Source: Hortaea werneckii
Lineage: Eukaryota; Ascomycota; Dothideomycetes; Mycosphaerellales; Teratosphaeriaceae
Assembly: GCA_037044905.1 (NCBI GenBank)
Contig: JBAOKB010000173.1
Span: 434,001 to 498,000, forward strand
Length of the DNA: 64,000 nucleotides
Direction of reading: 5' to 3'
Positions 1-11,466 of this stretch are shown piece by piece. The notes under the pieces were generated by a model that searched no databases, was not told where the DNA came from, and saw only the letters and a program-made list of their open reading frames with translations. Numbering within the stretch: position 1 is the first letter of the stretch; the number at the start of each line of letters is the position of its first letter. The position numbers were made by a program, and so were the translations under genes.

Positions 1-899
1 TACAGTCAGACAAGCATTCTCGCGATAATTCCTTACTGCACATTATGTTACCTCCTGATAGTGAAGCGTATTTGCCATTGATAAGTGAGCTTGCAATTGA
101 TGTTTCAGCTTGACTCAAACATTATTCATTTGCTGGTTGGGAGAGGCAGAGGAAACGGGTGTCCTGTTGAGGTGGGGACCATCACGTTTGCTAAATGCAC
201 CGGCAGAGGCCTCTTCGGCAAGCCCACGACTCATCTCGTGATCTCGCAAGTCACGCTGCGGTTTTCGATGCCAATTTCGTTCCTATTAGAATGCTTTCCG
301 GGAGACCAAAAGGGTCGGTCATACATTTCAACATTGTCCGTGCTTTTGGAAGTCAGGTCTAAGCAAGTTACGTGAATGAAAAGGTCATCCCTCATCAATT
401 CCGCGCATAGTTTAACGAGAAACGATTTTGTTACTTCTAGCTAGCGTGCAATACAAAAGGACACGACCTTACGACTTCTTAAAACCAAGCTTATGGAACA
501 TTTACCACTCTATCTTACGTAGACGTCTAAATAGAATAAAGTACATAAATGAAGAGCTATAGGCACTTAATATGCATACTCTATATAAGGCTCTCGAAGA
601 GCAAGGTGTCTTATAGATACCTACTAACAAATGTAAGAGTACCTACTTCTTAGATGTAAAGTTCCTAATTCCGTTTCCTCTTTTTTAAATTTATCCAAAA
701 GTTTAATTTACTCTTAGTTGCTAGGGTTATAAGAGAACCGATAGCTATTACTATAAGAAATAATAGGCTATTCTAACTATAAGGGTAAAGACCTAGTCGC
801 GCGCTTCAATTAATAAATAGTATAGTACAGAGGTATACTTTATAAGCTAAGCCGACAAACTCGATCTAGTCTCTATACCATGTAGTTATGCACTAACAG
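1..899. other. gene-free AT-rich stretch
   Basis: No convincing gene. From about 480 to 900 the sequence becomes strongly AT-rich, with many TATA/CTATA words and stops in all frames. This looks like old, mutated noncoding DNA beside the GT69 relic. The short open frame at 85-375 has no recognisable domain. Confidence 0.5.
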
Positions 900-1836
900 C
901 GCATTCTTTTTACTATATGCCACGAATAATCGCCTACATACATAGCTACGGACCATTAGGATTGTCCGACTCGTATGTCGGTGCACTATATACGACTCGA
1001 ACCTGCTGTTTGACCCAGACATTTTTGGTACGTGGAAGGGTCTTATTAGCATAGATTAGCAGCATTCGGAGCCCTCTATATGTGGTGTTCTAGGACCCAT
1101 GGATTAATCCTAGTGCATGGCGAGAAGAAGCACGTACCAACCCCGTTACAGTAGCTGCTAACAGGAACGACATTGTTTACGTAAAGAGAGCCTTGCGAGA
1201 GCCTCGCGCTCTGAAGAAAGGCCACGTTTGTAACAGGGCATCATAACCCTCAGAGTCTCGCGGCGCCAACGTATAGTGGAGACAAGGAGAGTTTAAAAAG
1301 TCCATGGAGCAAGCTGCAGTATGGTCGCCATTTCTTGTCCTAGTCGAAGTCTGCACATCCTGGATGGTAAAAACCAGATCATTTAGAAATATGACCTTGT
1401 CAAACACCTCGCCGAACTCTCGCAATTCCCCCCGCGTTGAGATACATCCTCTTTTAGCCGCGGGCCTGCTGCTCTCATCTAAGTGCGTCGTCGGGTCCAG
1501 TATGATCCGCGTTTAAACGTGAAGTCTGTCCAGCTGGACATCTAAATCCTTGAGCGCGTCTTTCGAGCAGTCCTAGCCGCCACTTTCTTGAATCCTGATG
1601 TGGACCTGTTGAGTTCTGAGCTTCCTCACGAGGTCCAGGACTGCAGGCATGCAATTGCTCCTCAGGATTGCCCCATTGTTCCAATGGTTACTTGCGATGT
1701 AAAGCCTTCCGCTCCCTGCCGGCACTGACGATGGCAGGAGCTGGCGGGTCAACGCCGATCGAATACAGGCGGCCTCAACCATAGTCCAAACGAGAATGCC
1801 GAGCAGAATGACGCGAAAGGGTCTTATGAGACTCAT
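900..1836 (-). pseudogene. GT69 (CAP59/CMT1-like) mannosyltransferase relic
   Basis: Read on the minus strand from the ATG at 1836, this gives an N-terminal type II membrane anchor (IRPFRVILLGILVWTMVEA), then GRLYIASNHWNNGAILRS and an IQESGG element. These are the hallmarks of fungal alpha-1,3-mannosyltransferases of the CAP59/GT69 family, Golgi enzymes of cell-wall or capsule glycan synthesis. The frame is broken by TAG at 1573-1575, where the family has the Trp of 'ESGSWD', and by TAA at 1513-1515. Family blocks continue in the same frame (FGEVFDKVIFLNDLVF, GDHTAACSMDF, RDSEGYDALLQTWPFFRAR), then in shifted frames (VVPVSSYCNGVG near 1150; TKNVWVKQQVRVVYS near 1000). About 20 residues before the FDKV block appear deleted. 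At least two stops and two frameshifts make it non-functional. Confidence 0.8.
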
Positions 1837-3164
1837 GGATCGCTGCCTCCACATCATCACGCTTTGGGTCAATCAATCTTACGATGCATTCTGTACAGAT
1901 GGAAGAAAAGTCTTTGTTTTGCGCGGATGAGTCAGCAGCGGCAGCGTCGAAAGGGCATACTCTCGGCAGGATGCGCACTAGCGACATGCGTAAATGGGCG
2001 TTTGACGCTCTGGCTAAAAGGCCGAGGCACTAGGTCGGTGGACCTAAGGCCAATCAGAATCCTGGAACAAGAGCGCTAGGTAAGCATCAGAATCGGCCGG
2101 TCGGGGGCGATAATATCTACTTCGATGAGCACAATACGTCGATTGTTATATCCCAGTTAGCATCGCTCAATTCAGACCAATTCCGTCGACGAATCGAAGA
2201 TGTCGGAGGATAACCAAGATTCCGCCGTGCCACCGAACACTCTTGAACCTAATTCGTTCAACACCCTTGAGATTCTGGACAATGTCAAGGACAAAATTTC
2301 GCTTCATGGACTCGAAGATATCTTGCGACCCCGTACGCATCCAATAAGTCCCCAAGAAGCTTCACGGAGCCGCACGCTGCAAGACACGAAGGCCGTTGCC
2401 CTCGTGTTGTCTTAAGCACACTTTCCTATTGCAAACGATCTGAGGACATCCGACATCGACCAAAAACTGTCTACCGAGAGCTTGGACCACTCATCAGCTT
2501 CAAACTTTCATTTCCCGTTTCCGGTGATGATAAATTGTATTGGATCGAAAGAAGCCGCCGATGGACGGAGCTACTGGCAATAAGACAACGGCAGTTCTCT
2601 CCCCTTTGAGCTCGACGGTAAACGAGTACACCCAGGCTAGGGACTATCTCGGAAGGGCCGTCCTCGAAAACGCAGACGTAAGGCATGTGGTCCTAGTCGG
2701 GAGAAGAAATTCAAGTGTTCTTGCATTTAACGCAATATCAGAGCGTTGGAGAACCTTTCAACGTCGCAACAAGGAGATTTGATCGGATGATTAACGGCTG
2801 TCATGCCTCAGTAGAACTTCGATCTAGCCTTATATGGGGACATGATGACAAGAGTTTGAGTCTATTCGAAAGCGTGCTGTACATAGGAACTTTACTCGTC
2901 CTCTTCGACAGGCACGAGCGCTCGGTTTAGGACACTTAGTCGAAGGAGCCTGCCTAAGAGGGTTATTGTCGCTTGTTCTTTCAGAGCATATTACAGAATG
3001 GCAATGACTGTTACAGACTGTTACAGAGTGTTACCCTCTTGTTCATGTTCAATGTGGCGAGCAAGTGTGTTCTCAACACGCCCGTCAAAATCACTTTGTG
3101 TGTGTGTGAATTGCTTTGTTGGGTGTTTAGAGAGTCCGCAATAGACATCCATCCTTGCATTTTC
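1837..3164. other. no recognised gene
   Basis: Only short open frames without recognisable domains. A short direct repeat of 'gactgttacaga' type lies near 3007-3035. No N-terminal part of the 2EXR-like relic that follows could be found here. Confidence 0.4.
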
Positions 3165-3965
3165 TAGTCAACCCGAAAGATTTACATTGAAGCTATCGAC
3201 GTTCTGTACGGTCAGAATTTCTTCTACATCAACCCTGTAACGGGGCTGGAAGCCTCTGAATCAACTGAAAGTTGCTTAGCATGTTGTACACAAAATCGAA
3301 CGTTGCCAGAAGATACCTCGGAGCTAAGCTCGTTAGACCGGGGTTGGACAAACAGCACTCGCCTGGTTCGACGACTAATAGTGCTAGTATCACCGTAAAC
3401 CTTAATGGAGTGGAACAGCATGCTCAAACGGCAGCAAACATCACAGCTTCTGTAGTGTCCCCATGCATGGCATCACCTGCTTACGCCGTCTCTTAATTTG
3501 CATCTGACTGTTCCTTACCGTGGACAATGAAGTTTGATGGATCATCGACAGGCAGCCAACGAGGACAACTGGTACGCTATGGCGTTTCGATATGAGACTG
3601 CACATGCACAAGAGTGGCGTGCTTATGCCAAACGAGACCTAGATTTATGCATGACCGGCTTAATCTCCTATGCCCTTCGGAACCCCACTCACGTTCTTCT
3701 GTGCGGGCATGCAACAGCCCCGGTATACTACCAAACAAGACCGACTCCGCGAGCTCGCTGGTTAGCGCAAATTCTGGCCAAAGGTACAATTTACCCCAAG
3801 CGTGTCCCCTGCACGGACATCTGCGAAGACTTGGTAGAGCACTTGCCTTACTTCACTCGGAATCATTTCAAATTTGAATCGTCTGCGCGGATGGACCTTT
3901 TGGCTCGATCGCCAGTGTCGCACTCTATCCAAAACCTTCTAACAGGCAAAATTCGCGGCTGTTAA
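3165..3965 (+). pseudogene. 2EXR/DUF7730-like gene relic, paralogue of 38728-39681
   Basis: One frame reads RKIYIEAIDVLYGQNFFYIN, an acidic middle (TSELSSLDRGWTNSTRLVRR), and DEDNWYAMAFRY-like then LVEHLPYFTRNHFKFESSARMDLL blocks. It aligns block by block with residues of about 80-317 of the intact minus-strand gene at 38728-39681. The frame is interrupted by TAA 3396-3398 (Tyr in the paralogue), TAG 3453-3455 (Trp) and TGA 3528-3530 (Arg). All three are in register with the alignment, so they are nonsense changes rather than frame errors. The first 80 residues, including the LPPELRN signature, are missing. The last 143 codons (3534-3965) are still open. The cellular role of the family is unknown. 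Confidence 0.85.
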
Positions 3966-4851
3966 AACACTCGGCTCCGAGGCTTTACGAAGCTAGGGCG
4001 AAGAGTCAAAGAAACTGTACAAGGCAAGCCCGAATGAAGCTAGTCCGTATTCCAAAGCGTTCAATTTTTCCGACCTCTTCATAAACTTTTTCATTGCGGT
4101 TATTTACCATGCCGGACACAATCTTCGAAGATGCGTCAGCCCGTGAAGCTCGATCGCCACCTTATCATATGAAAGGCTGCCCCAGCTGGGCGAAAGTTAG
4201 TGAGGGCTTTGAGATTGTCATGGTACCTCTAGGAAGATGCAAGGCGACAGAGCGGACTCATGAAATTTGCAAATGGTTTGTTGAATCAATCTCACCGCTA
4301 TGTCTGCAACATCTACATGCCCATCATCGCCACTATCCCCCTGCAGCTGAACAGCGTTGGTGTTCAGACGAGAATCCTCATTGCTGAACGGGTTTGGCCG
4401 TATAATGTGTATTTGCGTGAAGTTAGTACCATTTGCGCGTGGATGTTGAGTAAAATTGAGAGATTCTCTCGAGCTATTAGAGAGTCGTCTGGCAAAGATG
4501 ACACATTCATCGCAAGATGCAAATGCTCATAACTTCAGCAGCGAGCAATGTCTTGTCACTAAGCAGATGTGGCATAGGGCCAGAAACAATGCCGATGCTG
4601 GAGTTGCGCGAACTCGATCTTCTCAGCATTTGCGGTGCGGTCGGAATGAACCAGTGGCACAAAGTCGTTGCTTGTCGCTATCTCCTATCCGAGGCGAATC
4701 TTCCATAGTGCTGAAAATAATGCTGAGCTCGTTGCTGACGGAGACTGATACTGGCGAAGTCGGTCACAAAGGCTTCGAGCGCTGCTGTTCAGCAGCGACA
4801 TCGATGCAGCTTTGTTTACAAATGCTAACGCACATAACGTATTTTCGATGG

Positions 4852-4888
<37 letters not shown>
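4852..4888. repeat. (TGA)n microsatellite
   Basis: About 12 near-perfect TGA/ATC units in a row. Any frame through it would encode a homopolymer; no gene is assigned here. Confidence 0.95.
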
Positions 4889-4889
<1 letters not shown>

Positions 4890-5693
4890 ACGCCGCTCGA
4901 TATCCGCAAGGTCAGTGATTATGCGCAGAGTAAGCCGCATTGGACTTTAGCTGGAGGGTGCTTATAGTTCTTGTGGATCGAACAGCTAGCAATTCGACTA
5001 TTAAAAAGCACAGCAGGCGCCCAGAAAAATGATAATCATAATTACAGTCCGTACTTAACATTTGGTCTTCCTCCTCTTCGGGTCGAGATGGACCTTCCGT
5101 CAGGGAATCGAGCCGTGGAACAGAGGTGCGTAACGTCAACTACTGAGGTGTTTCCGTTGCCTATAAGTAACAACACCGGCTTTAGTATGTCGAATGAAGA
5201 TGATTGGCTCCGTAACGCTCTTCAAAGCCTACCTGCTTTTGCCGGACGAGAGCGTGTCGAGCAGGAGCGGATACTAAGGCAGACGTGGCAAATCTGAAAA
5301 CACCTCCTCCATGTCACTTGTATCACTCGCCCAAATTCAAGTGGCGTCCGCGACTGTCACGCTGAGTGGACAAACACTGGTGAACCACATAGTAGACAAA
5401 ACGGGAATGATTGCAATATACAACACGATTCTTCACAATCTCACAGTTCGCGATCAATTAACACAAGATGGCGGGAAGCTTGATTTTTAAGGCGGTCTCT
5501 GCTATTGCGCGACTTTTTGTATCCGTTAGTGATCTTGAGTCGTGGTGTTGACAACGGCATGAGATTTCTCCAGACACAAAAAATGTAGATCTCTCTTCTC
5601 AGTCTTCTCCCTTCTTTTCACTGTTGGCAAGCAACAATTATCGGACCTCATTATCTGACTGTTTTCCCTTGGCGTAACTTCTTGGAAAGGGCG

Positions 5694-5954
5694 TCATGAA
5701 GATCTTGTAACGCAATCGAGACGAGCAAAGTACCGTTGCATGATTATGCAATGGCTGATTTGGTAACAGAAGCTTTCACAGACAGTGAAACCATGTGGGC
5801 GGATCGGTAATAGCCGTTGCTGGTCGTCCGAGGTGAGAGGGTTATAAATCTTACCGACAGGCGTCTCTCCAGCAAGCTCGACCTCGGGAGTCTCTTTCTC
5901 TGACGCCAACGTCATGCGGTCATTTGTGAAAGAAAACCTTGAAGTTGAATCCAT
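5694..5954 (-). CDS. small hypothetical ORF
   Basis: An 86-residue open frame from ATG, with Glu/Thr-rich, coding-like composition early on (SEKETPEVELAGETPVGKIY). No domain is recognised. It may be a first exon or a chance ORF. An overlapping frame upstream (5920-6117) encodes a hydrophobic stretch but has no supported start. Confidence 0.2.
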   Translation of the reverse strand: MDSTSRFSFTNDRMTLASEKETPEVELAGETPVGKIYNPLTSDDQQRLLPIRPHGFTVCESFCYQISHCIIMQRYFARLDCVTRSS

Positions 5955-6757
5955 TAAAAAGCAAATAACCCAAGGTAATCAGAAAGCCCAAGATTGCATT
6001 CGGACTAGTGAGGGCTGAGGGATGAGCAAAGAGTAGCTTGGAGTCGTCTCGAAATGACAACTGCGTGCTACCAAAATTGATTTTCCATGTGCACTGACCT
6101 ATGTCGAAATGGAACAAACCTCTGACAGTCTGTCACTGGATGCACGTTCCTCCGGCACATTGAAGCCGCATAACAACCCCGGCCAAGGTATGGGCGTTTC
6201 AGTGAATTTTCGGAAGGAAGGCGAGCGTATCCGTATTATCCAATGTTTTCCTTCTCTTCTTTTCTCTCACGAGCGGCTGAAAGTTTAGAGGCCTGTATCA
6301 ACTGCTGGGTAGATCTGGGCCAGGATCTTGAGTTAGGCTATTTGCACCTTAGCGACGGGTCGGAACACTAAGCGATGGTCGACAGCGTCTATTTGGATGC
6401 ATGTCGCCCAGGTGAGGGAGGCGAGAACTGTGCTCGGGTGTCGCGTGCCGATTCTCTCTCAGTCGTTCAGGTTGTCGATGTATTACAGCCCGCGGATGCA
6501 CGCATTAGGATGGCACATTGGCGCGGTGCCGGACCCTCGGCCGTGGTGTGCGTACATGCCGCCCTCGTTCCACATCCGCCCCCCTCGACCTCCATAAATT
6601 TCACCTCGTGTAAGATCAACGGAATATCACAGCTGGCTTGTGGCTCGATCGAGGAAAGTACAGCTCTTGAGTCGAATGCCAGAGCGACCACGGCCGTGCC
6701 CAAAACAGAGGGCCGCAACAGCTGGTCGCGGATTTTGATTCGAGAACTTCACAGATC

Positions 6758-7651
6758 TCAGTTGCCTCTCTGTCTGTATTTCCTCTTCCGCAGGTGGTAT
6801 TTGGACGGATGCGGCTGGACCCTTCCTTTGGCCTTCTTTCGGGTCCTGGCATTGGTCCTCGCCCGCTCTGGTCTAGCTACTGTGTCCTGACCGGATGCCG
6901 GAAAGGCCCTAGAGGGGGTTGCATCTGACATCGCGACGTCTGCGTCGCTATCTTCCGTCTTCCTGACCGGCGATTCAGTCGTCAGCTGCGGGACTGAACG
7001 CGATTCTGAAGGTAGCTCAGGATCAGGAGACTCGACCGCAGCAGGTTGGACAGAGCTTTGACACCGACAACGGGGCAGAAATGGACTTCTGTTGGTATAC
7101 GCGTGTCTGAGGCTCTCTTTCAAGTCTGTCTTTAGCATTTCGTGTTGCTCTTGCGAATGCTTCTTCATGTCGGCAAACCAGCCGTTCAAAAATGGTTGGA
7201 AGCTTTTGATTGCGCGTTCGATGAACGCATCGCTAGAAACGCCGCTGCAGCTCTCCGGGCGCGGCGCTTCGCGATGGTTTCTCACGTCGCTGGGCCGCTG
7301 GGGTCCTCCTCTCGGGATCGGTTGACCGTGCGCCGGGGAGTGACTGCGCGGCGGTTCGGGGTACACGTCGCGTGGCGCGCATGTGTGCTGCTGGGGCAAG
7401 GGGGGACGGCGCCTTGCGTGCCAGGGCCCCGGATCTGGGGATGCTGTCGCAATGCGGGGTGGGTCCTGCCGTTTGCACTGCTGCTGCTGCCTCGGCGGGT
7501 GGGCTTGAGGATCGTAATATTGGCCATGCCTCTCAAGGACTGGAGCCTGGGCGTGGAGCATGAACGACGGCTGTCGTGCCATCCTGGTGTCCACCCACAG
7601 GTCAGGCAGGTGTTTGCCGTGGACATGGGGATTAGTAGTCGAACCCATCAT
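6758..7651 (-). CDS. Pro/Gln/Arg-rich hypothetical protein
   Basis: A 297-residue open frame starting with a double Met. The N-terminal half is low complexity, rich in Pro, Gln, His and Arg. Residues of about 145-185 form a possible helix (SFQPFLNGWFADMKKHSQEQ). Ser/Pro/Glu-rich sequence follows, and then a very basic tail (ARTRKKAKGRVQPH; HLRKRKYRQR) that could serve as a nuclear localisation signal. No enzyme domain is seen. The DNA is more GC-rich than its flanks and its antisense frames are also long, so part of the openness may come from base composition. An upstream exon in 7652-7968 cannot be excluded. Nuclear localisation is inference. Confidence 0.5.
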   Translation of the reverse strand: MMGSTTNPHVHGKHLPDLWVDTRMARQPSFMLHAQAPVLERHGQYYDPQAHPPRQQQQCKRQDPPRIATASPDPGPWHARRRPPLPQQHTCAPRDVYPEPPRSHSPAHGQPIPRGGPQRPSDVRNHREAPRPESCSGVSSDAFIERAIKSFQPFLNGWFADMKKHSQEQHEMLKTDLKESLRHAYTNRSPFLPRCRCQSSVQPAAVESPDPELPSESRSVPQLTTESPVRKTEDSDADVAMSDATPSRAFPASGQDTVARPERARTNARTRKKAKGRVQPHPSKYHLRKRKYRQRGN

Positions 7652-8140
7652 TAGAGGCCATCAGCTCCCGGCATCAGGATATCGTGAAAGAGTGCTCGGC
7701 CAATGCACTTAGGTGGCGGCGGGCTGCATTTTCTATCGGATGCGCACAGCCGGTCGTCGGGGGTAAGCCGGCTACCGCTGGGAAGAATGCTTACTGATGG
7801 CACAGGCAGCCTGGACGCTATCCTCTGGTAACCTTCCACTCCTGTAGGCTCTGCGGGGGCTGACTTTTCGCGAGACTCTGTGTGATGGCCCAGATTGGGT
7901 TGCCCGCTTCGTGTGCCCCTTCTGTCGCGTATCGCTATCGTCGACCCGCGCTGCTCTCTTGGCTTCACTGCGCCGCGCTAAGCTGCACGATTCATCCGTA
8001 CACGGAGACCGACTTCACGACACAAGAATGCTCTCAGCGAAAGCGATCTTTGCATTCGAGTTTACATGCGAGTTCGAGAGACTATGCTAAAGAACGACCA
8101 AGGTAAGATGTTTTGGCGTACACGCCCGGACCTTCTCTCG
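7652..8140. other. intergenic
   Basis: Short GC-rich gap between two minus-strand genes. A 105-residue minus frame at 7651-7968 has no domain and could be an extra exon of the downstream gene. Otherwise nothing is recognised. Confidence 0.35.
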
Positions 8141-8945
8141 CTACACTGTTGAGATATGATCGAGCGGTCGCCCGGCCGTAATGCCCCGCTGCAGACCTTG
8201 CAAGGCTTGATCCAACGTGATGATATCTACTGGGAGCTTCGGAAGTGCGACGGAGAGAAATGCGGCGTTGTCGTCGGATCCCCTGTCTCCGACTTCGATG
8301 GTGTTGTTGGCGATGACGTATCTGCACAACCCTTAGCGAGCTGCCAAACGCCTCGGTTGGACGGCTATTCGCGTACACCTTGTAGCCCAGATCGAACAGA
8401 CGATATGCGGTACTTGCGACCACTCCACCGGTTCTGATCCCCGACAAGACAACCGTGCTTATACGCTGCGCATGCAAAATCTGCTCGAGAGAATTGCCGG
8501 CATCGGCGGCATAGCCTGTCTTCTGAAGCACGACGTCGCCTTTTCCAGGTCGGACTGGGAATGAGCGGTGAATCATGGTCTGGACGTCTTCTGCCGTTCC
8601 GATCTTACCAGCCGGCCCCCGGAAAGGACTATCTCGTCCTAGCTCTGGTTGCCACGCTGAGCTGAAATACGGGCGCGTGAATATGATCAAGGGGGAGTCA
8701 AGATCACGCAACGCCTCAATCCAGCGGTTCACACTGGATATCCACTCTCGCCCTGTATCGCGCGTCGCAATCGGTTCCACGAATGCATTCACGAGATCCA
8801 GATTGAGGAAAGCTGATCTGCCATCGAGAACAAAGTGCTTGTCGGTCACGGTCGATGGGATGCATGTTGGATGGCAGGTGTAGCTGATATTGAGTAACGT
8901 AGGTTCTGCACTTAGCAGCAGACCGTGCTGAATAGGAAGGAACAT
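8141..8945 (-). CDS. isochorismatase-like (cysteine hydrolase fold) protein
   Basis: The model has two exons. Exon 1 runs 8945-8377, and an intron lies at 8376-8322 (55 nt, donor GTACGC, branch-like GCTAAG, acceptor GTGCAG). Exon 2 runs 8321-8141, giving 249 aa. Splicing joins GYKV to YVIANNTIEVGDRG, the usual continuation in this family, which confirms the intron. Asp50 (FLNLDLVNAFVEP) and Lys142 (VVLQKTGY) match two members of the catalytic triad. The usual Cys position in G-x-x-T-x-x-C-V is Val (GIRTGGVVAST). Family members hydrolyse amide or vinyl ether bonds, or are non-catalytic. Without the Cys, classical nicotinamidase-type activity is doubtful and the substrate is unknown. The N-terminus before the first beta strand is longer than usual by roughly 35 residues, so a downstream start is possible. 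Confidence 0.85.
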
Positions 8946-11466
8946 GAATACTCAAGGTGGTTTCGTGCGAGCGGAGGCCAGTGTTGCGGGTGAAAGGAGA
9001 AACAAACGACCGCCCAGCCGAGTATTCAGTCGGGAACCTCTCTCGACGCCGGCTCAGAACACCCTTTATCATTATTCAGCAGGCTGTCAGCTGTTGAAAA
9101 GTAAGCCTGGTGCATCGCGACGTGCGCACTTGGTATATAGCAATCGACTAGTTCTGACGCTTAGCGTCTTATTTCTTCCCCTACCCCCCCAACCTCCACC
9201 TTCCAAAGCGCTGCTCAGACTGAGGAGCGATCTGCGGCGAGAATGTCCCTCTCTCGTCAGGGTTTCAATACTTCAAAGTTTGCGGGCCGTTTCACAAGGA
9301 TTATACATGTTCCAGGGGTCTTGACTACAGAGTTGCATAGTAGCGTCCTGTTCCCCTTCCTAAGTTCCGGTGGAATACGCGTGTCCCTATGTTTTAGCAC
9401 GAGGGTAGTATAAGTATATGTAGGAAAATGCAACACGGGTTCGATGCAATGGCTGGACTCAATGCTGCGCCTCTTGTGTAGCAATATCGGCGGTCTTTAG
9501 GAGGCCCCCGTGGAATTTCACCGCTGTATTGAATCTTAGGCTTGCAGCGTGAGCCCTCCACTGAAATGGTCTCTTGAGCACGTCAGTTTATTTAGACATC
9601 CCTACAGCGACATGAGTCAAGAGCAAGAATCCTCCTACTGTCGCTTTATCTACCCAGACTGTTGTGTGTTTCAAGGGCGGACGTCTTGTCGTAAGACAGG
9701 TGCTTGCGACAGTATCCGCCGGAAGCTTCTCCTGGGCTTTCGATCTGGTGGCATGAAATCAGACTAAGGAATCAGACACGTGCTGCAGGCTACTATGCAG
9801 CGCACAAAGGCCGTTGAAGCGCTAAATGCACCGACACCCTCTTTCAATGGCTGCAGTCTTACATAGGAGGCGTTTCATAATACGATCGCCCATGAAATCA
9901 AGTGTGGAGTTGCTCACTCCAGCTGGACACCAAAATGCCTTTTAGAGCGTATTCTATGTCCGACGGCCGTCCGTGCGAAGAGTGATCGATTGCCACGCGA
10001 CTCCGACTGCAGAACTAACTGAAGGTTTTCGCACTGCTCCGCGGCATTTTTGAAGGACGACGGTCAACTTCGCTCGCTAATTGTACTTTTATGGCATGTC
10101 CACCTCGAAATTGCGTTGACAGATTAAGTAAAAAGCAAGTGAAACACGACGCCATCATTGGTGCGAGTGGAAAGCAGGAACTGAACGTGCAGTTGATTCC
10201 TCGTAGTGGCTAGTATGAACTGCATGCATCTTAACTTATTGTAGACGAGCCTATGTGGATTTTCAGCAAAGCGTGATTTCCCACACGACAAGAATGAGAC
10301 ATTCAACTGCTGACAATAATGTGTTCTGCCGGTGAAGATCTTCACCAAACGATTGACGGCAGGCAATGATGTCATGGAAAAGTAAAAGAAATCAAAAGAA
10401 AAGTATGACACAAGGCGAGACGACTATATATGCTGGGTCCGAACGAGCCCGCTCATGGGAGAACATCTTGCTTGTGTGAGAGAACGATGGCACCTCGAAA
10501 GACTGCTATAGCCCTTACAGATTACTCTGATTCTCTAACCAACGGGGAAAGGCGCTGTTATCTCGAAAGAATTCTGGCAATACCAAAATTAGTGGACGGG
10601 AGGCAAGTCCGGCGCAGTGCTCGACTAGCAAGAATGGGACAATTCAACATGAAAGGCATAGGCAAAAGAGAAGTGCGATCAGCCTGTGGGTACACCGACA
10701 ATCCAGCCTTTATTTCGCACCGACCTAATCGCAGCGTATGTGTGTATAAATAGCGAAACGATGAAATAAGAAGCTTCCATGTGTTGAAGGAGCTTTCCAA
10801 AAGCCGAGTAGCTTCCGTTTGGTTTTCATATTATACCTTTCGATCAACAAGGATCTAGCAGCTCGTCGGCAAGATGAAGATTAGAAGCATCTTGAGAACG
10901 CCGGCAGGTGCTCAAGCCGTCGGAATATGTTTGAATGGATGCCATGAAAGCTTGTACCCACTATTAGAAGTATCCCACCTCGCCACTTTCCATCTTGGTG
11001 GTTTCGAACTATTATGGCGATACAGCTTTATGCTTCTTAAGGGCTTGTCGTCACACGTAGCTGCAGGAAACCTCTTCTAGCTTTTGAGGTCACTGAGATT
11101 ATTGGGACAAGGACTATTTCGCTCCACGGCGAGAAAGTAAGCCATGACAGAATCATTCCGTACCAGCTTTTGGGCATTCTATTCTGGCAGACTTTAGGTT
11201 TCCATTTTTAGGAACGACACTATGCAATAATTTTGGTGGGTCACATTTGTCGTTTCTGCGTACCAAATTCGTTCTACAGAACATGTAAGTGTGAAATCCA
11301 GAGGAAAAATTGCTAAGATCAAGGTGATATACATAAATGATAAGGCGATGTTACCATATCGATGTTGTCGCATGTGCAGCCGAGTCAAATTACCCTCAAC
11401 CCTTCACCTAACCCGTGAGGCTTGATCGAGGTTTGGTATTTTATCTAATATCATTATGGGACGTAT
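8946..11466. other. no firmly supported gene
   Basis: Apart from one weak small ORF (10487-10753), nothing is recognised. The sequence has balanced composition and short frames on both strands. Confidence 0.4.
10487..10753 (+). CDS. small hypothetical basic ORF
   Basis: An 88-residue frame from an ATG in a purine-rich context (acgATGGC). It contains a basic patch (RQVRRSARLARMG). No homology is recognised, and it could be a chance ORF. Confidence 0.22.
   Translation: MAPRKTAIALTDYSDSLTNGERRCYLERILAIPKLVDGRQVRRSARLARMGQFNMKGIGKREVRSACGYTDNPAFISHRPNRSVCVYK

Larger units (their letters stand above)
3966..6757. other. no firmly supported gene
   Basis: Overlapping short open frames at 4094-4860 and 4971-5297 have no recognisable domain. 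The stretch holds the TGA microsatellite and one weak small ORF, listed separately. Confidence 0.4.

Noticed and set aside
3396..3530. Stops in the 2EXR relic explained wholly by RIP
   Set aside because: One of three stops needs a transversion and the context is mixed; no dominant CpA-to-TpA pattern could be shown by eye.
6375..6890. 171-aa + frame
   Set aside because: Overlaps the 3' end of the minus ORF and has no recognisable motif.
7142..7654. 170-aa + frame opposite the Pro-rich ORF
   Set aside because: GC-rich shadow frame without a domain; the minus frame has more protein-like composition.
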